Notes: generated from the sequence alone by a model not told the origin. A DNA stretch of 15,697 bases from Limnohabitans sp. (GCA_030729445.1 JANQXJ010000198.1:1-15697), one strand, 5' to 3'. Counted from the first letter of the stretch, positions 1-7,497 are shown. Translations and numbers: made by a program.

Positions 1-835
1 TGTCGTCCCAACGCTTGCCGTCGCGGCGGCATTCGATGCGGGCGCTCGATGCCGTCTCTAAAAAGCTCACCAACGCAATCACCATGGCAGGCACCCACAA
101 TTGGTTGATCGTGTCCAAGCCGGGCCAGGCAGGCCAATAAAAGTCGGGCAGGCCCGAGGGCAGCAGTCCGACGACGGCGCCATGGTCCTGGTAATCGGTG
201 GCATAAGCGATGGCCGAGGCGAGGGCCATGACCATCATGATGCCGGGCCAGCGCGGCTTGAAGTGCCGCAGCAGCAAAAGCACGGCCAAGCTGCCCAGGC
301 CAAACAACGCGGGCCAACTGCTCAGCCAAGCAGGCCAGGTTTGCACGTCCCAACTCCAGGCCTTGACCCCCAACAAACCGGGCACTTGCGAGGCCATGAT
401 GAGCAAAGACGCGGCTTGGGTGAAGCCCGTCATCACCGGGGCGCTGACCAGGTTGATGAGCCAGCCGTAATGTCCAAGTCCCAGCAGCAGCTGTATGGCG
501 CCCGACAGCAGCGACAACCACACCGCCAGCGCCACCCATTCGGGGGAGCCCGGCTCGGCCATGCCCGTGAGTGAGGCACTGATCAGCACGCAGGTGAGCG
601 CCGCCGGGCCCACCGACAAGCGGTTGGCGCTGCCAAACAGCACCGCCAGCAAAGCGGGGATCAGGCAGGTGTAGAGCCCGGTGACCAAGGGCATGCCAGC
701 CAGACCCGCGTAGGCCACGGCCTGCGGGATCATGACCAACGCCACCGTCAAGCCCGCCAGCACCTCGGTGCGGGCCAAAGTGCCTGTTAAACGGGGCCAT
801 TGGCGGAAAGTCAAAAAACGTTGCATGTCAGGCAT
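1..835 (-). CDS. SulP family sulfate permease, N-terminal part (cut by window edge)
   Basis: This is an inner-membrane anion transporter of the SulP/SLC26 family, whose bacterial members usually take up sulfate or related anions, some take bicarbonate or dicarboxylates. The visible 278 residues run in frame to the left edge. They contain the family's opening motif EVLAGLTVALVMIPQAVAYA, then LAGMPLVTGLYTCLIPALL and NRLSVGPAAL, several hydrophobic helices, and a late segment ALVSFLETASSARIE that matches the conserved region before the second half of the membrane domain. The C-terminal STAS domain would lie outside the window. Start is ATG at 835, or in-frame ATG at 826; neither has a strong ribosome binding site. 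It lies 23–32 bases after the sulfatase stop on the same strand, so it is probably the third gene of that operon. The family call is firm; sulfate as substrate is inferred from family and neighbour. Confidence 0.88.
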   Translation of the reverse strand, partial: MPDMQRFLTFRQWPRLTGTLARTEVLAGLTVALVMIPQAVAYAGLAGMPLVTGLYTCLIPALLAVLFGSANRLSVGPAALTCVLISASLTGMAEPGSPEWVALAVWLSLLSGAIQLLLGLGHYGWLINLVSAPVMTGFTQAASLLIMASQVPGLLGVKAWSWDVQTWPAWLSSWPALFGLGSLAVLLLLRHFKPRWPGIMMVMALASAIAYATDYQDHGAVVGLLPSGLPDFYWPAWPGLDTINQLWVPAMVIALVSFLETASSARIECRRDGKRWDD

Positions 836-858
836 GCCCGATCTTAGCCGCCGGGGCC

Positions 859-2187
859 TCAGCGCTGGGGCATGTCTTTGACCGAGTAGCCCAAGCTGAT
901 GGTCGCGTCTTCGGGGATGGCGGGCACCGTGGCGTCCCACGCCTCCCAAGCGTGGCGCATGGCGTTAAGGCGGGCAGGTTCGCGCTGGGCCAGGTTGGCC
1001 CGCTCGCGTTCGTCCGCCGGGAGGTTGAACAAATAGTCGTGGCCGTCCACCCGCAGGTATTTGTAGTTGCCCAAACGCAGTGCGCGTTGGCCCCGGTGGT
1101 TCATGCGCCAGTACAAGGGTCGCTCGAACTGGTGCTGGGCGTCGCGCAGCACAGGCAGCATGGACACGCCGTCAAAGGGCAAGTCATCCTGGGCTTTGGC
1201 CCCCGCCAACTCCACCATGGTGGCCGACCAGTCCATGGTCATGCAGTGCTGCGTGGAGGTGCCGCCGGGTGCGATCACGGCGGGCCAGTGCGCGATCCAA
1301 GGCACGCGGATACCGCCTTCGGTCAGGTCCATCTTGCCGCCCACCAAAGGCCAGTTGTCGCTGAAACGCTCGCCGCCGTTGTCGCTGGTGAAGACGATCA
1401 GGGTGTTGTCGAGCTGCCCTGTCTTTTTGAGCGCGTCCACCACCCAGCCAATGCCCTCGTCCATGTGGTGGATCATGCGGTGGTAGGTGTGGATGTTGCC
1501 GCCGTGCAGATGGAAAAGGTTGTCTTTGACCTCTTGGGCCAGCGCATGGTCTTCGCGGGTTTCCCAGGGCCAGTGCGGCGCGGTGTAGTGCAGGCTCAAA
1601 AAGAAGGGGGTGCCTTGCGCAGCGCCCGGGGCCATGCGGTTCACAAAGTCCACCGCTTTGTTGGAGATCAAGTCGGTCAAGTAGCCGTCTTCGTGTTTTT
1701 CCTCTTCGTTGGTGTAGAGGTCGTGTGTGCCGTTGTTGCTGGCATGGGTGAAGTAATCCACCCCGCCAGACATGGGGCCAAAGAACTCTTCGTAGCCCGA
1801 TTTGATGGGGCTGAAGTGGGGTGGGTAGCCCAGGTGCCACTTGCCAATCAAGGCGGTGCGGTAGCCGCTGGCCTTGAGCAGCGAGGGCAGTGTGGGGTGT
1901 TCGGGCGGCAGGCCCAGCACGGCGCTGCCTTTGCTCTTGCTGTTGATGGGTTCGTCGGCCCCGCCGCGCAGGCGGTATTGGTAGCGGGCGGTCATGAGCG
2001 CAAAGCGGGTGGGCGAGCACACGGGCGAGTTGGCATAACCTTGTGTGAACTTCAGACCACCTGCAGCCAACTGGTCGAGGACGGGCGATACCTTGCCGAA
2101 CTTCGCGTCACGGCCGCCGTAGCAGCCCAGATCGGCAAAGCCGAGGTCATCGGCCACGATGAAGATGATGTTGGGGCGTTGCGTCAT
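859..2187 (-). CDS. Type I sulfatase (formylglycine-dependent), no signal peptide
   Basis: A 442-residue arylsulfatase-family hydrolase that cleaves sulfate from organic sulfate esters. The active-site signature CSPTR at residues 57–61 places the cysteine (C57) that a maturation enzyme oxidises to formylglycine. Metal-binding residues are visible: the N-terminal DD pair (13–14), TSDNGG (267–272) and a lysine at 285; GKWHLG (115–120) and the APH of YTAPHWPW (about 203–205) are further family motifs. The protein starts directly with MTQRPNIIFIVADDLG, so no export signal is present; many relatives are periplasmic. No formylglycine-generating enzyme is visible here. The start codon lies 19 bases after the Bug receptor stop and the stop codon lies 23–32 bases before the SulP start, so the three probably share one transcript. 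The natural ester cannot be told from sequence; relatives act on aryl, alkyl or sugar sulfates. Confidence 0.93.
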   Translation of the reverse strand: MTQRPNIIFIVADDLGFADLGCYGGRDAKFGKVSPVLDQLAAGGLKFTQGYANSPVCSPTRFALMTARYQYRLRGGADEPINSKSKGSAVLGLPPEHPTLPSLLKASGYRTALIGKWHLGYPPHFSPIKSGYEEFFGPMSGGVDYFTHASNNGTHDLYTNEEEKHEDGYLTDLISNKAVDFVNRMAPGAAQGTPFFLSLHYTAPHWPWETREDHALAQEVKDNLFHLHGGNIHTYHRMIHHMDEGIGWVVDALKKTGQLDNTLIVFTSDNGGERFSDNWPLVGGKMDLTEGGIRVPWIAHWPAVIAPGGTSTQHCMTMDWSATMVELAGAKAQDDLPFDGVSMLPVLRDAQHQFERPLYWRMNHRGQRALRLGNYKYLRVDGHDYLFNLPADERERANLAQREPARLNAMRHAWEAWDATVPAIPEDATISLGYSVKDMPQR

Positions 2188-2206
2188 GGGGAGCTGTGTG
2201 TTGATA

Positions 2207-3181
2207 TCAGTCCAGTTGCACGCCGGTGGCCTTGATGGGTTTTTCCCAGCGGTTCAGATCGGCTTTTTGCGCAGCAGCCAATTCGGCGGAGCTCGAGCCA
2301 ATGGGTTCGTAGCCCAGCTTGACCATTTTTTCTTTCATGGCCGGTTGGCGGGCCATCTTCATCATGGCTTTTTCCAGACGGCTGAGCGCCTCGGCAGGCA
2401 GGCCTGCAGGGCCGTACATGGCAAACCAGGCAGTGGCTTCCATGTTGACCCCAGACTCTTGGAGGGTGGGCACCTCGGGTACTTGCGCATCGCGTTGTGC
2501 GCCCGTCACGGCGATGATGCGCACTTTGCCCGCGCGGTGCAGCTCGGCGGTTTCCGAGACCACGTCAAACTTATAGCCGATGTGACCACCCACCAAGGCG
2601 TTGTTGGCCGGTGCACCGCCCTGGAAGGGGATGTGGTTGAGCGGGATGCCTGCTGACTGCTCCAGCAACACGCCCATGAAGTGTGGCAAGGTGCCTGCAC
2701 CGGGTGTGCCGTAGCTGGCTGAAGCCGGGTCGGATTTGGCTTTGGTCGCCATCTCGGCCACGTTTTTCACGTTGCTGGCAGGGCCGGAGACCACACCAAA
2801 CTGAAAGCGGGCGATTTGCGAAATGGGCGTGAAGTCTTTCACCGCGTCGTAGCCGAGGTTTTTGTAAACGTGCGGGAACAGCACCATCGGGCCACTGGGC
2901 AAAATGATCACGGTTTGGCCATCGGGTTTGGCCGTTTTGGTCATGTTCAGGGCGATGCGACCGCCAGCGCCGGGTTTGTTTTCCACCACGATGGTGCCAA
3001 AGTCGTCGCGCAGTGCATCGGCCACCATGCGGGCCAGCACATCGGCTGAACCCCCTGGTGGAAAGCCCACCAAAATTTTGAGTGGGGGTTTCTCTTGGGC
3101 CTGCAAGCTGGGCGTTAAAACGGCCAGTGAGAGAGCCGCCAAGCCTAGAGCCCTGCGGGTCAACTGTTGAATGTTGTTCAT
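2207..3181 (-). CDS. Bug/TctC family tripartite tricarboxylate transporter receptor
   Basis: A 324-residue periplasmic solute-binding protein of the Bug family, which usually binds small carboxylated compounds. An N-terminal signal peptide is seen (twin Arg at 9–10, hydrophobic ALGLAALSLAVL, predicted cleavage after LQA or LQAQ near residue 28–29). Family motifs follow: LVGFPPGGSADVLARMVA, VVENKPGAGG, GTPGAGTLPHFMG and HIPFQGGAPANNALVGGHI. An upstream in-frame ATG at 3259 would add 26 residues that bury the signal peptide, so I prefer the ATG at 3181, which has AGGAG six bases upstream. No TctA/TctB membrane genes are in the window, as is common for the many orphan Bug receptors of Burkholderiales. 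It heads the putative operon with the sulfatase and SulP gene and diverges from the marR gene. The ligand is unknown. Confidence 0.93.
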   Translation of the reverse strand: MNNIQQLTRRALGLAALSLAVLTPSLQAQEKPPLKILVGFPPGGSADVLARMVADALRDDFGTIVVENKPGAGGRIALNMTKTAKPDGQTVIILPSGPMVLFPHVYKNLGYDAVKDFTPISQIARFQFGVVSGPASNVKNVAEMATKAKSDPASASYGTPGAGTLPHFMGVLLEQSAGIPLNHIPFQGGAPANNALVGGHIGYKFDVVSETAELHRAGKVRIIAVTGAQRDAQVPEVPTLQESGVNMEATAWFAMYGPAGLPAEALSRLEKAMMKMARQPAMKEKMVKLGYEPIGSSSAELAAAQKADLNRWEKPIKATGVQLD

Positions 3182-3187
3182 GGATGT

Positions 3188-3192
3188 CTCCT
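3188..3192 (-). promoter_or_regulatory. Ribosome binding site of the Bug receptor gene
   Basis: Reading the minus strand, AGGAG lies six bases before the ATG at 3181. It is one of the few strong Shine-Dalgarno sites in the window and decides the start of the receptor against the longer frame from 3259. Confidence 0.75.
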
Positions 3193-3255
3193 GGTGAGTG
3201 GTCGCAAGATAGCCGATATCCGGATCCACAAGACCACAATGTAGAGTCTTCAGTG

Positions 3256-3263
3256 ACAATTGT
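3256..3263. promoter_or_regulatory. Candidate operator ACAATTGT in the divergent marR/Bug intergenic region
   Basis: ACAATTGT is a perfect 8-base palindrome near the middle of the 112-base gap (3182–3293) between the divergent Bug receptor and marR genes. MarR-family dimers bind short AT-rich palindromes that often overlap divergent promoters, so this is the best visible operator candidate. The arms are short and no convincing -35/-10 pair was found beside it, so this is an inference from position and symmetry only. Confidence 0.35.
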
Positions 3264-3293
3264 TCTAATCAATCATTCCCCCTGAAAACCCTG

Positions 3294-3818
3294 ATGCCCT
3301 TGTCTCCGTCCCAACGCTTGGCCTCCATTGACGACCTGCTGCTCTACCGTTTGGGCCGCTTGTCTGCCACGGCGGGAGCTCTGGTGGTGCGGCTGTGTGA
3401 AGGGGGATACGGCATCACGCGCCGGGAGTGGGCGGTGGTGGCGCAGTTGTATGAAAACGGTGCATTACCCCCTTCGGTACTGGCCGAGCGCATGCACCGT
3501 GACCGCGCTCGCACCTCTCGCACCTTGACGGCCTTGGTCAAAAAACAACTCGTGATGCGCACGGTCACGCCCGCTGATCGGCGCAGTGCCCGGGTGGAGC
3601 TGACACCTGTTGGGCGACAGCTGTACGACCAACTGATGCCAAGTATTCAGGCCATCAATGGCCAGATTTTGAGTGCCTTGCGTGCCGACGAGGTGGTCCT
3701 GTTTGACGATGTCCTCGCGCGTTTGCAGGCGCGTGCCCAAAGGCTGGTCACTGAGCTCGATCCCCATTGGCCAAGAGCGAATCGCCGGCGCGGCTTGATA
3801 GCGCGGAGTCCGTTATGA
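3294..3818 (+). CDS. MarR family transcriptional regulator
   Basis: A 174-residue winged-helix regulator. The central segment ITRREWAVVAQLYENGALPPSVLAERM (residues about 41–67) begins the helix-turn-helix; RDRARTSRTLTALVKKQLV (about 69–87) is the recognition helix; the wing TPADRRSARVELTPVGR (about 92–108) follows. Long N- and C-terminal helices would form the dimer interface. MarR proteins are mostly repressors released by a small, often aromatic, ligand. It diverges from the Bug–sulfatase–SulP operon across 112 bases, a layout that makes that operon its likely target besides itself. The ATG at 3294 has no clear Shine-Dalgarno sequence; an alternative start in this frame is not better supported. 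Its stop overlaps the start of the following nuclease gene (ATGA). The C-terminal tail after about residue 155 is basic (RANRRRG). Confidence 0.92.
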   Translation: MPLSPSQRLASIDDLLLYRLGRLSATAGALVVRLCEGGYGITRREWAVVAQLYENGALPPSVLAERMHRDRARTSRTLTALVKKQLVMRTVTPADRRSARVELTPVGRQLYDQLMPSIQAINGQILSALRADEVVLFDDVLARLQARAQRLVTELDPHWPRANRRRGLIARSPL

Positions 3819-4336
3819 GGGTTTGGGTATTGGCCTGTTTTTTGTTATTCGGGCTGGGGAGTGTTTTTGCACAACAGGCCCAGTTAACCAACCAAGCCAA
3901 GGCCGAGGTCTGGACTGGATGGGTCAGCTGGGTGATGGACGGCGACACGGTCTTGGTGGTGCGCCCGAACCAGCAAGAACCGGTCAAGTTGCGCCTCGAT
4001 GCCGTGGATGCCCCTGAAACATGCCAGTCTGGTGGTGCAGCGGCGCGTGACGCCATGATCGCGCTGGCGTTACGTAAGCCAGTGCAGGTTCAGCCGCTGG
4101 GGCACGACAGTTATGGGCGGGACATCGGCCGCTTGTCGGTGGATGGGGTGGATTTGGGCGCTGAAATGGTGCGCTCTGGCATGGCTTGGGCTTACCGATT
4201 TCGAACGGGCAGGGGACCGTATGCCGCTTTGCAGCGCCAAGCGCAAAAGGAAAAGCGAGGTGTGTTTGCCGGGCGCGAGGAGCCCATGTCACCGGCTTTG
4301 TTCAGGAAGTTCAACGGGCGCTGTCCGACCAACTGA
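3815..4336 (+). CDS. Secreted thermonuclease-like (SNase) nuclease
   Basis: A 173-residue staphylococcal-nuclease-fold protein, a Ca2+-dependent phosphodiesterase family. The start at 3815 gives a clean signal peptide (WVLACFLLFGLGSVFA, cleavage before QQ near residue 20) and has GGAG six bases upstream; a longer frame from 3767 would bury it. Motifs match the catalytic set of S. aureus nuclease: MDGDT (41–45), LRLDAVDAPE with R60 and E68 (counterparts of R35 and E43), and YGRDIGRL with R102 (counterpart of R87). Length is normal for a single-domain member. The ATG overlaps the marR stop (ATGA at 3815–3818), implying translational coupling, but no functional link to the regulator is obvious. 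The mature protein would act in the periplasm or outside the cell. The adjacent moeB gene is convergent, 33 bases away, with no clear terminator between. Confidence 0.9.
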   Translation: MRVWVLACFLLFGLGSVFAQQAQLTNQAKAEVWTGWVSWVMDGDTVLVVRPNQQEPVKLRLDAVDAPETCQSGGAAARDAMIALALRKPVQVQPLGHDSYGRDIGRLSVDGVDLGAEMVRSGMAWAYRFRTGRGPYAALQRQAQKEKRGVFAGREEPMSPALFRKFNGRCPTN

Positions 4337-4369
4337 TCATGTTGGCTTTGGCGCGATTGATCCGGCAGT

Positions 4370-5125
4370 TCAGTCCCGGTGGGCCGCGCACACCGGGCAA
4401 TCCGGGTTGCGCTGCATGCGGATGTCGGTCCAAGACAGCTCGCGCCCGTCGAGCATGAGCAAACGCCCGGCCATGTGGCTGCCCATGCCGCTCAGAATCT
4501 TGAGGGCTTCGGCCGCTTGCACCGTGCCGATGATGCCCACCAGCGGTGCGAACACGCCCATGGTGGCGCAACGGGTTTCTTCGGGCAGCTGCTCGGGCGG
4601 GAAGATGCAGGCGTAACAAGGCGCATCGGCCTGCGTGCTGTCAAACACCGAAACCTGTCCGTCCATGCGGATGGCCGCGCCAGAGACCAAGGGCTTGCGG
4701 TGCACCACGCAGGCTTTGTTCACGGCTTGGCGGGTTTCAAAGTTGTCGCAGCAGTCGATCACCACATCGGCTTGGGCCACCAAGGTGTCCAGCAGGGCAG
4801 CATCTGCGCGTTGGGTGACAGGGGTGACACGCACATCGGGGTTGATCTGGGCAATGGCGCTGCGCACCGATTCGGCTTTGTACTGACCCACCCGGTCCAG
4901 GGTGTGGGCAATTTGGCGCTGCAAGTTGGTGGCGTCCACCTCGTCGTGGTCGACCATGGTGATGTGGCCCACGCCTGCGCTGCCCAGGTACAGGCTGACC
5001 GGCGAGCCCAGACCGCCTGCACCGATGATGAGGGCATGCGAAGCCAGGAGCTTTTCCTGACCGTCAATGCCCAATTCGTTGAGCAGGATATGCCGCGAAT
5101 AGCGCAGCAGCTGCGTGTCATCCAT
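4370..5125 (-). CDS. moeB: MoeB/ThiF family adenylyltransferase
   Basis: A 251-residue E1-like enzyme that adenylates the C-terminal glycine of a small ubiquitin-like sulfur carrier (MoaD in molybdopterin synthesis, or ThiS in thiamine synthesis). Visible features are the nucleotide-binding GAGGLGS (35–41), VDHDEVDATNLQRQ (58–71) with the ATP-contacting acidic and Arg residues, K83, CCDN (125–128), the conserved cysteine of RCATMG (C186) and two zinc-binding CxxC pairs, CYAC (170–173) and CPVC (243–246). There is no C-terminal rhodanese domain, unlike longer MoeBR proteins; a separate rhodanese is encoded at 7565. It lies 26 bases after the S41 protease gene on the same strand and is probably cotranscribed. 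Sequence alone does not separate MoeB from ThiF or a dual-purpose enzyme; moeB is used as the usual name in this gene order. Confidence 0.9.
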   Translation of the reverse strand: MDDTQLLRYSRHILLNELGIDGQEKLLASHALIIGAGGLGSPVSLYLGSAGVGHITMVDHDEVDATNLQRQIAHTLDRVGQYKAESVRSAIAQINPDVRVTPVTQRADAALLDTLVAQADVVIDCCDNFETRQAVNKACVVHRKPLVSGAAIRMDGQVSVFDSTQADAPCYACIFPPEQLPEETRCATMGVFAPLVGIIGTVQAAEALKILSGMGSHMAGRLLMLDGRELSWTDIRMQRNPDCPVCAAHRD

Positions 5126-5151
5126 GGGCAGTCTTTTTCAGCCGCTTGCGC

Positions 5152-6600
5152 TCAGTCTTTCTTATCGACTTTGCGCTCGGCCAAGGTGGTGCTGGCTTTG
5201 ACGGGTTGGCCTTTGAGTTGCTTGATGGCTTGGGCCAGCTGGAAGTCCTTGTCGGAGCCAAACTCGGGCAAACGGCGCTCGGCTAAGGGTTTTTTGGATT
5301 CTTCTTCCAGCTTTTTCATGGCTTCTTCACGCGCCTGTTCGCGGGCCGGGTCTTTTTTCTCTTCGGCTTCCTTGCCGTTGGAGAGGTGCTTTTGCAGGTC
5401 CGCTTCACGGGTGCGCAGCGCAGCAAAAACGTTGCCGTTTTCGGTCTCATCCAGCATCACATCGGGCACGATGCCTTTGGCTTGGATGGCGCGGCCTGTT
5501 GGCGTGTAGTAGCGGGCGGTGGTGATTTTGAGGGCGGTGTCAGGGCCCAGCTGGCGCACGGTCTGCACCGAGCCTTTGCCAAAAGTCTGGCTGCCCATGA
5601 GGGTGGCGCGTTTGTAGTCTTGCAAGGCACCGGCCACGATCTCGCTGGCCGAGGCCGAACCTTCGTTGACCAGCACCACCAAAGGCACTTTTTTCAGTGC
5701 ACCGCCCGTGGCCTGCGTCATGCGGGTGATGGGGTCGTTGCTGCTGTTGCGCCGCCAGAACTGGGGCGAAGCCTTGTAGGTGAATTGGCTCTCGGCCAAT
5801 TGGCCGTTGGTGGTGACCACCGTGACGTTTTCGGGCAAGAAGGCCGCAGACAGGGCCACAGCCGCGTCCAGCAAGCCGCCCGGGTCGTTGCGCAAGTCCA
5901 GCACCAGGCCCTTGAGCTGAGGGTCTTGCTTGTACATGTCTTCGATCTTGCGGGCAAAGTCTTCGACAGTGCGCTCCTGGAACTGGGATACGCGGATCCA
6001 GCCGTAACCCGGTTCGATGAGTTTGGACTTGACCGATTGGGTCTTGATTTCTTCGCGGATGATGGTGACTGGGAAGGTGCGGTTCTCATCTTTACGGAAA
6101 ACGGTGAGCACCACTTTGGTCTTGGGCTCGCCGCGCATGCGCTTGACCGCATCGCTGAGCGACAAGCCTTTGAGGGGGGTGTCGTCGACTTTGGTGATCA
6201 GGTCATTGGTTTTGAGGCCGGCCCGGTCTGCCGGGGAGCCTTCGATGGGGCTGACGATTTTGACCAAGCCATCTTCTTGGCTGATTTCGATGCCCACGCC
6301 AACAAAACGGCCTGATGTGCCCTCTGAGAATTCTTTGAAACTTTTCTTATCGAAATACTGTGAATGCGGATCCAGGCTGGCCACCATGCCAGAGATGGCC
6401 TCGGTGATCAGTTTTTTCTCGTCCACCGGTTCGACGTAGTCGCTTTTGACCATGCCGAAAACAGCCGCCAATTGCTGCAGCTCTTCCAGCGGCAGCGGGG
6501 CCATGTTGCCGCGAGCCACGGTTTGCAGCGATACGGTGGTGAGGGCACCGGCCAAAGCGCCAATGCTGAGCCATCCAACGATCTTGAGTTTATGTCCCAT
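5152..6600 (-). CDS. S41 family carboxy-terminal processing protease (CtpA-type)
   Basis: A 482-residue periplasmic serine protease of the S41/CTP family, which trims or degrades proteins from the C terminus. Order of parts: a hydrophobic N-terminal anchor or signal (residues about 7–27), an N-terminal helical region, a PDZ domain (about 98–185, with RFVGVGIEI and SPADRAGLKTNDLI), and the protease core with GLVLDLRNDPGGLL (231–244), NEGSASASE containing the probable nucleophile S317, and GSQTFGKGSVQT with general-base K342 and Q346. The Ser–Lys spacing of 25 matches characterised family members. A charged, Lys/Glu-rich stretch (about 395–440) follows, probably helical. Start is ATG at 6600; no Shine-Dalgarno sequence is evident. 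It lies between gpmA and moeB on the minus strand with 99 bases to gpmA. Substrates are unknown. Confidence 0.93.
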   Translation of the reverse strand: MGHKLKIVGWLSIGALAGALTTVSLQTVARGNMAPLPLEELQQLAAVFGMVKSDYVEPVDEKKLITEAISGMVASLDPHSQYFDKKSFKEFSEGTSGRFVGVGIEISQEDGLVKIVSPIEGSPADRAGLKTNDLITKVDDTPLKGLSLSDAVKRMRGEPKTKVVLTVFRKDENRTFPVTIIREEIKTQSVKSKLIEPGYGWIRVSQFQERTVEDFARKIEDMYKQDPQLKGLVLDLRNDPGGLLDAAVALSAAFLPENVTVVTTNGQLAESQFTYKASPQFWRRNSSNDPITRMTQATGGALKKVPLVVLVNEGSASASEIVAGALQDYKRATLMGSQTFGKGSVQTVRQLGPDTALKITTARYYTPTGRAIQAKGIVPDVMLDETENGNVFAALRTREADLQKHLSNGKEAEEKKDPAREQAREEAMKKLEEESKKPLAERRLPEFGSDKDFQLAQAIKQLKGQPVKASTTLAERKVDKKD

Positions 6601-6630
6601 TTTGCGTGTGCAAGTGCAGTGAAATTCGAA

Positions 6631-6640
6631 CCAATATACA
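6631..6640 (-). promoter_or_regulatory. Weak candidate -10 element for the S41 protease gene
   Basis: Reading the minus strand, TGTATATT contains a TATATT hexamer at 6638–6633, about 32 bases before the protease ATG. It lies just past a hairpin after gpmA, which would allow independent expression of the protease and moeB. No good -35 hexamer is found 16–18 bases upstream, so confidence is low. Confidence 0.3.
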
Positions 6641-6644
6641 CCCG

Positions 6645-6667
6645 CAAGCCCCGTGCCGTGGGGCTTG
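6645..6667 (-). terminator. Hairpin between gpmA and the S41 protease gene
   Basis: CAAGCCCC (6645–6652) and GGGGCTTG (6660–6667) form a perfect 8-base-pair GC-rich stem with a 7-base loop, in the 99-base gap after the gpmA stop. On the minus strand it is followed by CGGGTGTATATT rather than a run of T, so it is not a textbook intrinsic terminator. It may protect the gpmA mRNA 3' end, terminate weakly, or attenuate read-through into the protease gene. Confidence 0.45.
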
Positions 6668-6699
6668 GCTTGTAATTTCCTGTAAAAGGCGTGGCGGGA

Positions 6700-7437
6700 T
6701 CAGGCTTTGCCTTGGCTTGCCACTGCGGCAGCGGCTTTGGCCGCCGCTTCGGCGTCACCCAAGTAATAGTGGCGAATAGGACGGAGGTCTTTGTCCAATT
6801 CATACACCAAAGGAATGCCGTTGGGGATGTTCAGGTGCACGATGTCGGTCTCGGAGATGCCGTCCAAATATTTGATCAGAGCGCGGATGGAATTGCCGTG
6901 TGCAGCGATCAAGACACGCTTGCCCGCCAGAATGCTGGGGGCAATGCTGTCGTTCCAAGCCGGCAGCACGCGGGCCACGGTGTCTTTTAGACATTCGGTC
7001 AAGGGCACCACGGCCGGATCGGTGTAGCGGCGGTCGCTGCGCTCGCAGCGGGGGTCGCTCGCTTCTAAGGCGGGCGGCGGGGTGTCGTAGCTGCGACGCC
7101 AGACCAGCACCTGCTCGTCGCCAAACTCTTTGGCCATGTCGGCTTTGTTGAGCCCCTGCAGGGCCCCGTAGTGGCGCTCGTTCAGGCGGTAGTCCTTGAC
7201 CACGGGCAGCCAGGTGCGGTCCATCTCGTCGAGGGTGTACCAGAGGGTGTGGATGGCTCGCTTGAGCACCGAGGTGTAGCACAGGTCAAAGTCCCAACCT
7301 TCGTCTTTAAGCAGTTGCCCGGCCGACATGGCTTGGCTCACTCCCGTGGGGGTCAGGTCCACATCGGTCCAGCCGGTGAAGCGGTTTTCCAGATTCCAAG
7401 TGGATTCGCCGTGGCGAATGAGAACAAGTTTGTACAT
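6700..7437 (-). CDS. gpmA: 2,3-bisphosphoglycerate-dependent phosphoglycerate mutase
   Basis: A 245-residue cytosolic enzyme that interconverts 3- and 2-phosphoglycerate in glycolysis and gluconeogenesis. The phosphohistidine motif LIRHGES (6–12, H9), the RFTGWTDVDLT segment (19–29), LNERHYGALQGLNK with E87 (85–98), and IAAHGNSIRAL with the second catalytic histidine H180 are all intact. Length and motif order match GpmA rather than the shorter broad-specificity phosphatases of the same fold, which lack the ERHYGALQG insertion. The C terminus ends in an Ala-rich tail (DAEAAAKAAAAVASQ), a minor lineage feature. ATG at 7437 has no clear ribosome binding site. It is divergently oriented to the rhodanese gene across 127 bases and is followed on the same strand by the S41 protease and moeB. 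Confidence 0.96.
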   Translation of the reverse strand: MYKLVLIRHGESTWNLENRFTGWTDVDLTPTGVSQAMSAGQLLKDEGWDFDLCYTSVLKRAIHTLWYTLDEMDRTWLPVVKDYRLNERHYGALQGLNKADMAKEFGDEQVLVWRRSYDTPPPALEASDPRCERSDRRYTDPAVVPLTECLKDTVARVLPAWNDSIAPSILAGKRVLIAAHGNSIRALIKYLDGISETDIVHLNIPNGIPLVYELDKDLRPIRHYYLGDAEAAAKAAAAVASQGKA

Positions 7438-7497
7438 GGGTCAAAGGTGCCGCAACAAGGGGCACAGAGGGTGGGTGAAACAAAGGTTGAGCCCATC

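Noticed and set aside
101..574. A 157-residue plus-strand open frame at the left end
   Set aside because: It is antisense to the SulP permease, which has clear family motifs, and its Gln/Arg/His-rich composition is that of a shadow frame.
952..2235. A 427-residue open frame on the plus strand opposite the sulfatase gene
   Set aside because: It is antisense to a gene with clear sulfatase motifs, shows no recognisable domain, and has the His/Gly/Val-rich composition typical of shadow frames in GC-rich DNA.
4379..5509. A 376-residue plus-strand open frame across moeB and the S41 protease gene
   Set aside because: It runs antisense through two well-supported genes and has no recognisable family features.
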